Source: Acanthosepion lycidas
Lineage: Eukaryota > Mollusca > Cephalopoda > Sepiida > Sepiidae
Direction: 5' to 3'
NCBI GenBank assembly: GCA_963932145.1
Contig: OZ010578.1
Coordinates: 22,082,827-22,146,826, forward strand
DNA length: 64,000 bases
The notes under the pieces are model-generated. The model had not been told where the DNA came from and made no database searches. It saw only the letters and a list, made by a program, of their open reading frames with translations. Shown piece after piece: positions 1-10,339 of the stretch. Position 1 is the stretch's first letter. Each line of letters begins with the position of its first letter. The position numbers and the translations under genes are program-made.

Positions 1-867
1 TATTTTTTATCTGAGATTTCCCTAAAGAAAAGATTTGGTTTTTATGAGACGAATTCTTTAAAAAAAAATTTTTTTTTTTAATTTAAAATAATAAATTAGA
101 ATTCATATTGGGCACAATAAAGAGACTTTAAAAATAATTAAACCCTGTAATATTTTAATCAGCGCCTTCAGAAAAAAAAGCAATAATTAAACAAGCGTCA
201 ATAACGTAGTGACAATCAGTGTCAAGAATGCTGGCTTCTCCCATAATCACTACGAAAAGAACGTAACGTAGAACGAAAGTTGAAGGCTAATCCTAAAAAC
301 GAATGTCAAACAGTAATTTACTTCGTCTACTTTCGTTGAAAACCATGAAACTTTACAGCAATGTACTCTTAGGAAAAGTTCAATCTAACAAATATTACTT
401 ATTTGTTTAATCACTTAGTATTTATCTAATTATTGGTGATCATCTAATCCATTTTGCAATCAAATGTGAAGAATGCACTCAGCAGCGTCTGTATTTAAAG
501 ATTTGGTAAGAAAAATCCTGTAAATGCTCAGAAAGCAATTCTCACATGAGATATATAATGTTAAGCAGAAGAAATCAATTTCCTCAAGTTGTATGAAGAT
601 TTTCACATTCAAAAGTATTTGGGGATTCATGGCTGTAATGTAAGTTGTTGCATTCGCATGCACTCACTACAGAGAGATAAAGACCAGAACGCACCGTGAT
701 GCTGAAAATAAGACAGGCAACATTTTTCAGCCACTAGAGGAAACATATAATTAATTACTTTAAAAAAAAGTTTAAACAAAATAAATGTATTTATAATCTA
801 AGTAGCGTTAAAATCATACCACATATCTACAAAGCAAAGCAGAGAGTAAAACTAAAAAGGAAGGGTC
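1..867. other. AT-rich DNA without a recognised gene
   Basis: No homology-bearing open frame or clear repeat was recognised. If the first exon at 872-1077 is real, this stretch would be its first intron or part of it; I searched the minus strand for a convincing second exon and found none. Confidence 0.4.
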
Positions 868-871
868 TTAC

Positions 872-1077
872 ATACAATAAGAAGATACTCTTGTGTCTGG
901 AGAAGCCATATTTAGGACTCCAGATTTAAACGGTCCGGATTTAGCAATGTCCCAGCCAATGACATATTCCACGAACGGGAAGCAGCGAGTTTTAGGTTTT
1001 CCCAAATTGAGTACTGCGCGCTGGAGATTATTTTTATGTCTGGAAATGATATTTTTCCGAAAGGAAAACGGCACCAT
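872..1077 (-). CDS. Candidate first coding exon, possible mitochondrial protein (unidentified)
   Basis: Minus-strand frame opening with ATG at 1077 (context TATCCCATGG) and open until a TAA just past a strong splice donor, GTAAGA, at 871-866; a weaker donor GTATGT overlaps at 875. The exon would encode about 68 residues. Residues 1 to about 37 carry roughly nine Arg/Lys and no Asp/Glu, with alternating hydrophobic positions, which is typical of a mitochondrial targeting peptide. The next part (FVEYVIGWDIAKSG) has normal globular composition. GC content and codon variety are higher than in neighbouring DNA, and a TATA-like box lies about 125 bp upstream. I do not recognise the protein family. 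No second exon was found in the window, so the rest of the gene should lie to the left. A chance open frame is possible. Confidence 0.4.
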
Positions 1078-1164
1078 GGGATAGAAAGCTGCTGGGGAGG
1101 TAGATTTAGCCTCTGTCCAAGCTGGTGGTTACCGGGCTAAAGCAACCTTTCGGTTTCGCTGTTG

Positions 1165-1240
1165 TAAAACGAACTGATTTGACTGCCGCTCTCGTCACTG
1201 TATATAATGGCGTCACTAAGCAACTGTCACATGACCCATT
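1165..1240 (-). promoter_or_regulatory. Candidate core promoter of the minus-strand first exon
   Basis: On the minus strand a TATATA box (1201-1206) is preceded by GTCATGTGAC (1227-1236), a near-palindromic E-box-like site. It is followed about 125 bp downstream by the ATG of the candidate exon. The intervening 5' leader is relatively GC-rich (GCGGCAG, ACCGAAAGG). Spacing fits a transcription start near 1170. This is inference from motif spacing only. Confidence 0.3.
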
Positions 1241-2430
1241 TGATTTATCTCCACCAAAGTGAGATAAGCGATTTCTGAATCCCTATAACCCAAACTGCTG
1301 ATGATCACCACAGAATGTTACAGATGTCGTTTGTTTCGGATTGATTCTTGTACAAATCGGTCTCTGCATACACTGTCTTGTATTAGAAATTAATTTTGTC
1401 CGCTTTCATAACTTTTACCCATTTTTTTATTATCCAATGTCAGATGCAATTTTGTCTTGTGGTTTTATCTTATTCGATGCTTTTTCGGTTATCACAGCAT
1501 TTTTGCTGCAATGCATATTTCTTTCTGTATGAAATGACACTTCCTTATTAATAGAGACTTCATTTATTACTTGATGGCATGCTAATCTTAACTTTGATAC
1601 AGACAACTTCAATGCATGTCTTTGTCTAATTTAGAATGTCTACCAGCCTTTTTCATATCCAGAGCGCTAAAAATATTAAACAAGGTTCATCTGTGTGAAG
1701 TGAACAGAATGCCTTGATACTTCAACTTTCACTTAGACATTATTTGTTATATTTTGATAATTTCATCTTCAGACTAACTCTTCACGTAAATTTCCGAATA
1801 AAATTTCGTCGGCTTCACTATAAGAACAAATTGAATGTTCCAAAATTTATGCACTCTTTTTCTGATCAATTAAAATGATAAAATTGCATGTCTATGTTAT
1901 TCTGGGTTGATTTGAAACTTGAGAAATGTCAAATGGCTCATGATGTTGGCATGACTTATTTTCAGTACCACACTGCTTTCAGACTGTATCTCCTTGTAAT
2001 GTGCCCAGGGAAATACGAATTAAGGTCCACAATGAACTCAGATACGACCACTGATTGCAAATTATTAAATAATTACAGTATTTTTGTAAAAAAAAATAGG
2101 TAAGTTATTTTTCCCAGGTTTCTAATTTCTGTTGTTTGCCACTGTATATAATTTAAGTTGACCCATTACATGTACCATGGTGGCGTTGTGACAGGAGATC
2201 ATCTGAGATTTTCAAGCAGAACATTATTTACAGGATTAAACATTTTTCCCTTATTGGCTAAGTCCTAGAAATTAATCTTTTCTTTCTTATCGATGTCTGT
2301 GAGAAAAAGATCTTGCAGAGCTCTCTTCTAAAATTCATGCATAATATTCATTGACAAAAATGTTTGAAATTAGATAAGCCATTTTTTTCTTTGGCAACTC
2401 AGATTTATGAGTTTATTTTTGTACTCATCA
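1241..2430. other. Non-coding AT-rich DNA, nothing recognised
   Basis: Only short chance frames are present. No repeat family shared with the rest of the window was seen. Confidence 0.4.
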
Positions 2431-2439
2431 TAATTTCAT

Positions 2440-2690
2440 TTAGATCGACCGTAGTCGGGAACATTGAACCAATGCGGAGGATCCTTTAGTTAGCTGTATA
2501 ATATGTGCAAAGCCAGGGCTACATACAATTTTGAATTCAAGGTTACCTTCTCCTAGACTGGTTACTGGGGTGGGGGGAGATGATTTATTAGTACGTACGT
2601 GACCGTAAGGAATCCGACTGGAATTTGAATGCGGCTCTCCGATTGCTCTGTCAGAGCCGTTATCCATTACTCCATCGTACCTCCATACAT
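2440..2690 (-). repeat. tRNA-derived SINE-like element
   Basis: Read on the minus strand it begins GGAGGTACGATGGAGTAATGGATAA, an A-box-like start. A B-box-like CATTCAAATTCCAGTC follows about 50 bp later, then a unique body running to about 2440. A second head with nearly the same start and end is at 62270-62345. Cephalopods are known to carry tRNA-derived SINEs; assignment to a named family was not possible by eye. Confidence 0.5.
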
Positions 2691-2800
2691 TGAAAGAACA
2701 GGGTTTCTAATTTTCGTTTCAATTTTATTTTACCGCAGACTAAATTCAAAAATAAATAAATTGATGCATTGATTAACTAGAAATACTACTAATTTAAATC

Positions 2801-3260
2801 ATCTGCCTATATCTCTGAGATGAGGTATTATGATTACTTACATTAATTACATTATTCGAACTGTTATCCTCATCTTCATTGCCATATTCACAACGTTTCG
2901 GCCTCTATATCTCATAGATGAGGTATTATGATTACTTACATTAATTGCTTTATTCGGACTGTTATCCTCATCTTCATTGCAATATTCCTAACGTTTCGGC
3001 TGTTGTACGCTCCAGCCTTCTTCAAGTGATTGGAATTTCGAACCGAATAATTATTTCGTCTACCGGAGTAGATTGTTCTAGTTGCACGTGTCATGCCTCT
3101 TCCGGTTGTCTCGGTTATTTCCCTTTAATTCAACTCTCCAAGTTTGGTTAGCCACTGCTATAGCCTAATATTGAATTCATAACTCTTTCGGTCTAGTCAT
3201 TGAACCTAATCAACGTCTTTATTCACTTAGCCATGTGTCCTTGAGGCTCAATAACTAGTG
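2801..3260 (-). repeat. Repeat family A, copy 1 (arm with duplicated tail plus tRNA-like head)
   Basis: Minus-strand order is: tRNA-like head (TGGCTAAGTGAATAA near 3230), body with GAAGAAGGCTGG...CAGCCGAAACG near 3000-3025, then a tail ending CCTCATCTCAGAGATATAG. The tail is duplicated in tandem: the outer units begin at 2811 and 2909, a 98-bp period. Related copies are at 13855-14266, 18205-18722 and 36445-36926. Confidence 0.6.
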
Positions 3261-3640
3261 AACTCGCAAACATTATGAAAGTTTAAAAATACACTTTAAT
3301 AGTAAAAATACCAGCAATACATTTTATATAAAAAAAATTTACCGACGGTACATATTTATAGTAAAATTAACATAATATTTTTAAAGCAGAAAATAGCTAA
3401 GTGACCAAAAATACATCTTCAATTTTATGTGTAGTTGAGGCCATAACACTGTTCAAAAAAATTTAACCTTAACCCCATAGTAGTTCATAGGCGCTAGACG
3501 ATATCGACTAACCAACTACTGCACTGTACATATATTTCATTCCTTGCTTTTAAGTGATCAAATATTTCGGAGTAACAATGTTTAAAGAAATAATATTTTC
3601 AATTGCTTTTAAACGATTCAATATTCGAAGTTCAAATGTG
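3261..3640. other. AT-rich spacer
   Basis: Contains one CCAGCAATACATTTT motif (about 3310) that resembles the unit of the degenerate minisatellite at 40730-40955; otherwise featureless. Confidence 0.3.
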
Positions 3641-4066
3641 GACAGCGGTTTTTGGAAGGTATATTTAAAAAGAGAAAATTAATTGGAAACAAAGAAAGAG
3701 TACTGAACTCTTATGTAATATTAGCCCTGCTATATGGCAATGAATGCTTTACAGTCTTCACACATATGAAGAAGAAGCATGAAGCAACAGCAATGTGGTT
3801 TTACCGAAGCATGCTAAGGTTACCATGGAACGAATCTGTAAACAACGGCGAGGATAAAGAAAATGAAAACAAAAAGGATACTTTACATCAGGAAGAAGCT
3901 GTTGAAATTTTTAGGTCACATAATGAGGAAAGACGGTTTGGAATATTTGATACACACAGGTCAAATTGAAAACAAGACGGACGGAGGAAAACAATGGATA
4001 ACTTACCTAGAAAGGTTGAGTCAATCGATCGCAGAACAAGTGTTAAAAGAGATAAAAAAGACATAA
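3640..4066 (+). pseudogene. LINE family 1 reverse transcriptase C-terminal fragment
   Basis: Two overlapping frames (3652-3969, then 3863-4066) carry the post-palm region of a non-LTR retrotransposon polyprotein. Seen in order are a thumb-like segment with ALLYGNECFTVF, then AMWFYRSMLRLPW, then LKFLGHIMRKDGLEYLI and a Lys/Gly-rich stretch ending EIKKT. A frameshift near 3865 separates the first two. The palm catalytic motif is missing, so this is 5' truncated and non-functional. It stops at about 4066, where an opposite-strand copy of the same region begins. Confidence 0.8.
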
Positions 4067-4067
4067 G

Positions 4068-4800
4068 TATTCTTCTTTTCTATGTGCTGTGTCTCTTCAA
4101 GACATTGATGAATGTGACTCTCCTCAATTTCCTGTTCTTTGTAGCTCTTAATATAAGTTTGTCTTCTTTTTATTTCTCCTAAAATTTGTTCCGCCATCGA
4201 ATTTCTAGAGCTCACTAGAAAGATTATGCGGTGTTTTCCTTTGTCCATCTTGCCTTCAAGATGACCTCTGGACATCCACTCATTAAAATCTTTCCCTCAT
4301 TATGTGTCATTGAAATTTCAACAGTCTCTTCCAGATATTAAGTATAAGTGTCATTTTTGTTTCCATTTCCACCGTTGTTCGATCTATAGAATTTTAAGCA
4401 CACTTCTCTAGAACCATATTTTTTTTAGTTCACCTTTTTCATCTGTGAAGAGATTGTTCAGAATTTACTGCCATATAGGAAGATTTATATTACGTAACAG
4501 TTCAGCACTTTTTCTTCAATTCTAACGATATTTTCTGCTTCTTAATACGTTGCTTAGCTGTTGGAAGGCATATTTCACTATCGTTATTGTTTTTCGAACT
4601 GTGACTAATGTTGCTCCTGATACAAGGATTCCTGTTCGATTTCAAATCAAAAAGAAATCTATTTTCTTCATCATGAAAGCACTGATATCGCAGATATAAT
4701 ATAGTTTAGATTCTCCTTTAACGGAAAGAAAATGTTGATGCGATTATCTTGATGTATTTCATTAGATTTTTTTAAAAGCACCCTCGACATTTTCACCGCA
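4068..4800 (-). pseudogene. LINE family 1 fragment, inverted relative to its neighbour
   Basis: The minus strand encodes, with many stops and shifts, the same C-terminal block: a decayed thumb near 4450-4480, then the downstream GHLEGKMDKGKHRI (about 4230-4270), then the MAEQILGEIKRRQ segment near 4160-4200. The join with the plus-strand copy falls at the equivalent protein position in both copies, making a head-to-head arrangement. Confidence 0.7.
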
Positions 4801-6265
4801 CCCTTTTCTTGATATCCTTGTTCTTTATGAGATTCTCGACGTTACCATTTTCAAGAGGCCTTATTCTTCGGCGTATTTACAAAATGAAGATTACCAAGAT
4901 ACAGTCTCCTTTTTCTATTATTCGATAAGGGAAGATTAATGACATTTTCTCAAGGAATGTTATTTCCTATTCAGGAAGACATATTTAAGAACAGAACTTC
5001 CGGTTTTGTATCAATTCATTTTAGTAGAGTTTCGTTTCGAAATAATTCCATGTTAATACAGCAGGTGCTATCAAGATGAAATTAAATTAATCAAATAAGT
5101 TAAAAAACATATAAATACACATATACACATACACGCAGACACACAAATATATACGTATGCATACTTTATTCTGTTTTTTAAAATATATCGTATGTTTGAA
5201 GAAAACTTTCTATATTCTAATGTTTGTTCTGATTAAATCTAACACCTGTTCATACTGATATTTAGTTAATTTAATATGGCAAAAGAACCTCACTGTGAGA
5301 AGAGAGGCTAACATTGGAAAACTTCTTATAAGAGGGAATGGCTTGAAACAAGTATAGTAGAATAAACCTAATTTATCAATCTTTCGTCAAAGACTGTTTT
5401 GTCTGCGAAAGTAAAATCACTTATAATCCTTATTAATAATTACGAAACCAAGCTTAGCCTGATATAGGTATAACGCCTGATTTTGAATGTTGAAATTCGT
5501 TTGCATTGAATATGAGGATTCAAAATCCTGGCTTTCTTTAGTCTCTTTGCACGGATTAATTCGTTTAGTTGTAAACAAGACATTATTAACTCCGCATTCA
5601 ACTTAGACAATAACGAGAAGAGAAAACGTCTCCATTCATGTACTTTTAAAGCAACGCAAGAAAATGCCAAGTGAACTTTAGCAATAAAGCAAATAAAGAG
5701 ACAAAACAATAGTCTTTCTTTCTAGAAATTCAGAACAAATGAAATAAAAATATTTTCGAAAAAATGGCTGCAATTATGAAAACTTGGAGAAAAATCTAAA
5801 TGTTGCTATCCTATAAAAGGAACGGTTGGTCACGTTTTAATGAGTACGAGACCATGATATAACAACATAGAAGAAAATTCCATAGTGGATATTTTTTCAC
5901 GTTCTAATGAACACTAATTATGACTGTCAACCGTTGCATTTAAAAGCAAAAAGAAAAAAAATTACAGTAATATATAGAAACACACAGTTTTGTATTACTA
6001 ATTGTACCCTAGAATAACACAGTTTTGTACTATTACTTGCATTCCTGAAGATGATCTCGGAAGAAGATCGAAAGTACTTGAGAAATAAAAAACAATTTTT
6101 ACAGTTATAGCATATGTATTATATCAATTATTATATCATTTAATTGCAATACACCGAAGGTTAGTTGTGAACGGATTCTGTTAAAAATAAGCAGACATAA
6201 TGTCTGTATTTTATTTAATCAGACATACCTAAAAGAGAATTTGCTGCCTAAATACACACACACAC

Positions 6266-6299
<34 letters not shown>

Positions 6300-6580
6300 G
6301 CGCGTCAGTGCGTGTGTATACGTATATATGTAAATAAGAGTACCATCAGTAAAAAAAATGCAATGTAACATTTTTTTATTGTATAGATAAATGTTTTGGA
6401 AAAGGAACTATCGCTTTTGGAGACTAAAATCTGCTTCTAATATATTCTAGTCGTGTTAAATAAAACAGTTAAAAACTTTTAGATCTTATCCATGTGAGCA
6501 AATAACCAATCATTAGAATATCTAACATTCAGTTTTTCGTTGGAAAACATATTTTCAACGTTCTTTCTTATTTATTTACT
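4801..6580. other. AT-rich DNA with minor repeats
   Basis: Holds a short CA/TA patch (5110-5160), a 33-bp tandem duplication around ACACAGTTTTGTA (5983-6050), a CCTGAAGATGATCTCGGAAG motif at 6044, and a palindromic CA-TA-TG microsatellite (6252-6300). No gene was recognised. Confidence 0.4.
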
Positions 6581-6585
6581 CGTTT

Positions 6586-6965
6586 TCATTCTATGCAAGG
6601 CAGTAAAGCCACTAAAACAAAAGTGTTTACTGTGGGACGAAGAATTAGAAACAGAAACATTATTAAGTAGCGGGAATAAAAAGAATAATCAGGAGGACAG
6701 TAGATAGCGATTGGCATTGCATTTTTGCATATTAAAGTTGTCTGGAAAACCTTTGAACCGGAAGGGAATTCCACAAACTACAAGTGCGAGAAAAGAAGCT
6801 GTTAGTATATAATTTACAGCTATATCTAGGAAGCTAATCTGTAAATTGATGAGAACTTGAGCCCAGTCAAATTAAAATAAAAGTTTAAATTAAGGGACCA
6901 TAGTGAATACATCAATGGAAGCAATTACTATGAAAGTATTTGAAGAAAAGCCATCCAGGGACAAC
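6586..6965 (-). pseudogene. LINE family 2 C-terminal fragment
   Basis: Minus-strand reading gives a decayed FHSNC-like segment near 6920, then a CGIPFRFKGFPDNF stretch and NMQKCNANRYLLSS at 6780-6690. These match the end of a CR1/jockey-type reverse transcriptase protein also seen at 7035, 22900, 25100, 37880, 47290 and 55110. The frame is broken several times. It lies divergent to the plus-strand copy just to the right. Confidence 0.65.
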
Positions 6966-7034
6966 GTTATCATCGAATATAGCATAACTTTCAGTATCTT
7001 CTAACTTTTGGTGGGTGCGGGAGTGGGGCCCAGG

Positions 7035-7440
7035 ATATAATTCTGAGCATCTTGAATTTAAGCACAGTACTAGATTGGCGGCAAGGTCTCATCCTTCTAG
7101 ATTTGAAATGTCTAGATGTAACCATAAGTTCTATGTTAAAAGTTACTTTTATAGCACCTGTCGCTTGTGGAAGTCTCTTCCGGCTTCTGGCTTCCCAGTC
7201 AACTTTGATCTTTAAAACATTAAATCCAATGCCAATAGTTATCTTCTGTCTTCTTAATCCTTGTGCTTTTATTACTCTCCCATCATAATAGTGTTTTCTT
7301 CTTCTCATATTCGTTAACATTCTTTTTTTTCTCAAATTCCCTAACATAGAATGTGTTTTAGGGCGCAGGTGTGCCACTGCCTACATCTGGCTGCCCACTT
7401 CCTGCCTTGGATCTATTCACCGTGGTGGGGACGATATTGC
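7035..7440 (+). pseudogene. LINE family 2 C-terminal fragment and 3' UTR
   Basis: The frame 7015-7215 encodes EFKHSTRLAARSHPSRFEMS and CRLWKSLPASGFPVNFDL, the conserved end of the family 2 (CR1/jockey-type) protein. A stop replaces the next residue. The family's Leu/Ser-rich end follows, and then a relatively GC-rich 3' UTR (GCCACTGCCTACATCTGGC). The reverse transcriptase core is absent, so this is a 5' truncated dead copy. Confidence 0.8.
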
Positions 7441-7465
7441 ACACTGTGGAACTCACTGTAATTTA

Positions 7466-7545
7466 TTAGGCTGGTGCAAAAATAATATCGTTTTCTCACA
7501 TAGTAACATATGTTAGAAAACGACATTATTTTTGCACCAACCTAA
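7466..7545. mobile_element. 80-bp mariner-type MITE, copy 1
   Basis: Exactly 80 bp from TTAGG to CCTAA, bounded by TA on both sides (7464-7465 and 7546-7547), the duplicated target of Tc1/mariner elements. The ends are near-perfect inverted repeats of about 37 bp starting TTAGGYTGGTGCAAAAATAA, with a central AGTAACAT-like loop. Terminal sequence and total size both resemble the primate MADE1 MITE, derived from a cecropia-type mariner. It contains no coding capacity. A second 80-bp copy lies at 49240-49319. Confidence 0.9.
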
Positions 7546-7559
7546 TAGCATAAGAAGTG

Positions 7560-8500
7560 TATGGCCGGTCCTTTTCAAGTTAATTATTGTGGATATGTGG
7601 TTAATTTTAACGAAACTGTAGAAAAAGATGTTGTTGTTAGAATTATAAACTTAGTATTTGTGCTGATTGTGCTTTTTATAAGACTTAAGGATGTTGTATC
7701 CAATTCTTCTTACATTATGAATTATAAGATATTAAATGATTTTATTATGTTTTAAATATTTAATATTTAATATGTTTTAAAATATTATGCTATAATTGAC
7801 AATATTCAGTATCTTTTCATTCGTTTTCTGGGTCGGGTTTTATAATTCTGACCTTCTTCAATTGAACTATTTTCTGACAGCTGCTTTCAATAAATACTTT
7901 CGTCAAATGTATTCCAGAATTATCGTCAAATATAAGGAATTTAAATCATTCATAAACAGTTGGGAAATATTACACTAGCATTTACGAGGCAAAATTCAAA
8001 ATAATTCTTTTCGGGGTTAGTTGTCTGATTTTCTCAATAACTGGGCGTGTCTCCAATATTTTTCGGAACTGGAATATCGATTAAACGAGCTTACCAATGG
8101 CAAGCAAATTTTTGTATTGTTATGGTAGCGGGAACAATATATTTGTTACATTTATCTTACCATGTTCTTCTTTTCATTAAGAACACAGCTATATTTCAAT
8201 CTCCGTATCACACATCCGTTATTAGAAAGCATATGTGCCAACTCAGCCTATCAAGTAATTTTGCTGGGTAGACGTCCGGAGCATCGCCAAAAGTCAAACA
8301 CGGAGACAATAGTTCTTCGGGAGATATTTCATTTAAAAAAAAATAGTCTGGTTAACTCGCCTCGCTCTCCGAGATCAGTAAATCATTCTCAAATGTCGCG
8401 CGAGAAAAATTGCTCATATCTGATTCTGCGTAAAAAGGAAAGAAGAATTGATGCAACTCATTTGATAAATGTCGTCTGCAGCAAGTCAAGGCAAAAGAAG
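7560..8500. other. AT-rich DNA, nothing recognised
   Basis: Frames up to 119 codons exist (8162-8521) but show no recognisable family, splice context or repeat identity. Confidence 0.35.
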
Positions 8501-8501
8501 A

Positions 8502-8642
8502 TACTCTATCATACATCATGAAAATGCCAAAATTTGTTTCTAAGTATATGCGTTCAATAACGTGGCATAGCTTGAAACTCTTTACTTCACAGGGTCGATG
8601 GTAATTGTATCACAGATTTCCGAGCCCAAAATGACACAGGAG

Positions 8643-8645
<3 letters not shown>
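8502..8645 (+). repeat. Repeat family C, copy 1
   Basis: About 140 bp starting TACTCTATCATACATCATGA that recurs in the same orientation at 42225-42359 with roughly 90 percent identity. Both copies run straight into a dinucleotide array: TA here, CA there. Confidence 0.75.

Positions 8646-8708
<63 letters not shown>
8646..8708. repeat. (TA)n array, about 62 bp
   Basis: Pure TA run between family C and family B. Confidence 0.98.
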
Positions 8709-8711
<3 letters not shown>

Positions 8712-8850
8712 AAATATAGTCTTAAGGTGTGCTATATTTATGGAATAAAGTGCTCAATATCAGAGATAGAGCGTGTGTAAATATAAAAGTGAACATAGAA
8801 GTCAACACTTAGAGGCGACAGTCTGTTTCATGCTATATGCAATCGTCAAG
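8708..8850 (+). repeat. Repeat family B, copy 1
   Basis: Starts AAAGAAATATAGTCTTAAGG directly after the TA array and continues through AGAGGCGACAG and TGTTTCATGCTATATGCAATCG. Positions 8708-8820 match 53774-53886 with one visible mismatch in 113 bp. The same sequence forms foldback structures at 19319-19500 and 19645-19830. Confidence 0.85.
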
Positions 8851-8865
8851 CCACGTGTGCTCTAT

Positions 8866-8891
8866 ATTTATATATATATATATATATATAT
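8866..8891. repeat. (TA)n array closing family B copy 1
   Basis: Short TA run so that the family B copy sits between two TA arrays. Confidence 0.9.
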
Positions 8892-9027
8892 TGGACTCTT
8901 CCGTCAGTTTCAATGTATGAGGATCTGACAGCTTAGTTGACTCAGTTATGAAATTTTGTGCGATAATCTTTAGTGACATTTAAGACTCGCTACTGATTTA
9001 CAAAGAAGGCTAATTGTGAGGATAAGT

Positions 9028-9030
<3 letters not shown>

Positions 9031-9091
<61 letters not shown>
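9031..9091. repeat. (TA)n array, about 60 bp
   Basis: Uninterrupted alternating A and T. Confidence 0.97.
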
Positions 9092-9095
<4 letters not shown>

Positions 9096-9781
9096 AAATT
9101 AATTCATTAAAATAAATACATACATAATGGCACGAATGAGAACGAAAATAATATAAATTCTAACGTTCAAAGGATTAATTCAAAAGAGGGCTCAATACCA
9201 AGTGGAGACCAAAAATTATTGATTATAATTTTTACATACGGACATGCGCGTCGAAAAAAGATGCATCTTTGTAGTGAGTAGATTGTATTGTCTGTATCTG
9301 AAAATTATAATTATTATTACAACTATTCCTCTATTTCAGTCTACACAGATCTATTAAGTTTATTTACATATATCTATCTTTACCTATTCTATTCGATCTA
9401 TCTATTGTCAACACATTCATATCTATCTGTCTATCACACAAAATGAATGCAACTAAAATTGTCCTTTGAGCAATAGCCCTCTCTCATTCAAATTAATATT
9501 TCGGTGACTAAATACAATAAAATTAAATTCTGTTTCTTTGCGTTCTTTGTATTCATTATAAGAGCCCCAATAATATGAAACGTAATTTTTTTAAGAAAAA
9601 CTAAATGATCCTAATAAAACTATAAAACACCAAATAATTATAAGCAGCTCGTCGTATTTTTATTTCATACGGTATTCGGCTATTATAACAGATTCGCTTG
9701 TAATATCCAAAGAATAAGAAATCCACAAAATGTAAGAATGGTATATCTCATTAATATATAAAGAATATCAGGATAATGAAC

Positions 9782-9784
<3 letters not shown>

Positions 9785-9829
<45 letters not shown>
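9785..9829. repeat. (TA)n array, about 45 bp
   Basis: Uninterrupted alternating A and T. Confidence 0.97.
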
Positions 9830-9830
<1 letters not shown>

Positions 9831-10068
9831 AGTATGTGGTGCAGTTCAATTTACATTACATGAATCATTCATACAGAAATGGCGAGAATACATCTTCGCA
9901 AACAAATTAACCCCGAACCTGTAGATGAATGTTATTATCCCTGTTTATAAATTCCAGTTACATAAGGTCTTTTTTTTTAGTTTTTTACAAGCTTTCATCT
10001 GTTCCTACAGACATCATCAGGAATGGAAATAGATTTGTTTTTGTTTTTTATTTCTCGGTAATAACAGA

Positions 10069-10140
10069 ACAACGAAAATATAGATGTAATCCGAAAAATG
10101 TTTTTAGAAATTTTTCGGATTACATCTATATTTTCGTTGT
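10069..10140. repeat. Perfect 31-bp inverted repeat (hairpin)
   Basis: Left arm 10069-10099 and right arm 10110-10140 are exact reverse complements (ACAACGAAAATATAGATGTA...), with a 10-bp loop GTTTTTAGAA. One mismatch outward the match resumes (ACAG/CTGT). Perfect arms in a decayed neighbourhood suggest a recent origin or a conserved structure. Confidence 0.95.
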
Positions 10141-10339
10141 CCTGTCATTAAAGATGCGATTTAACGAGATATCGGGAAAACAGACATATAAAATACTCTT
10201 CATACCGGATTATTAAAACTGAATATACTTAGAAATTGAATAATTTCTATTTAAACGGAGACAAAGAAAGTTGTTTGAAATATAAAAAGTGAATAAATAC
10301 ACATCAGATAACTTTGTTTGGTCTTTATCCAAACTTGTA

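Larger units (their letters stand above)
8892..10068. other. AT-rich DNA with TA arrays
   Basis: Contains pure TA arrays at 9031-9091 and 9785-9829 and a loose ATCTATCT region near 9350-9430. No gene was recognised. Confidence 0.5.

Noticed and set aside
893-1084. Plus-strand frame opposite the candidate first exon
   Set aside because: The minus strand has the better start, donor and promoter-like context; the plus frame has no acceptor or donor and looks like its shadow.
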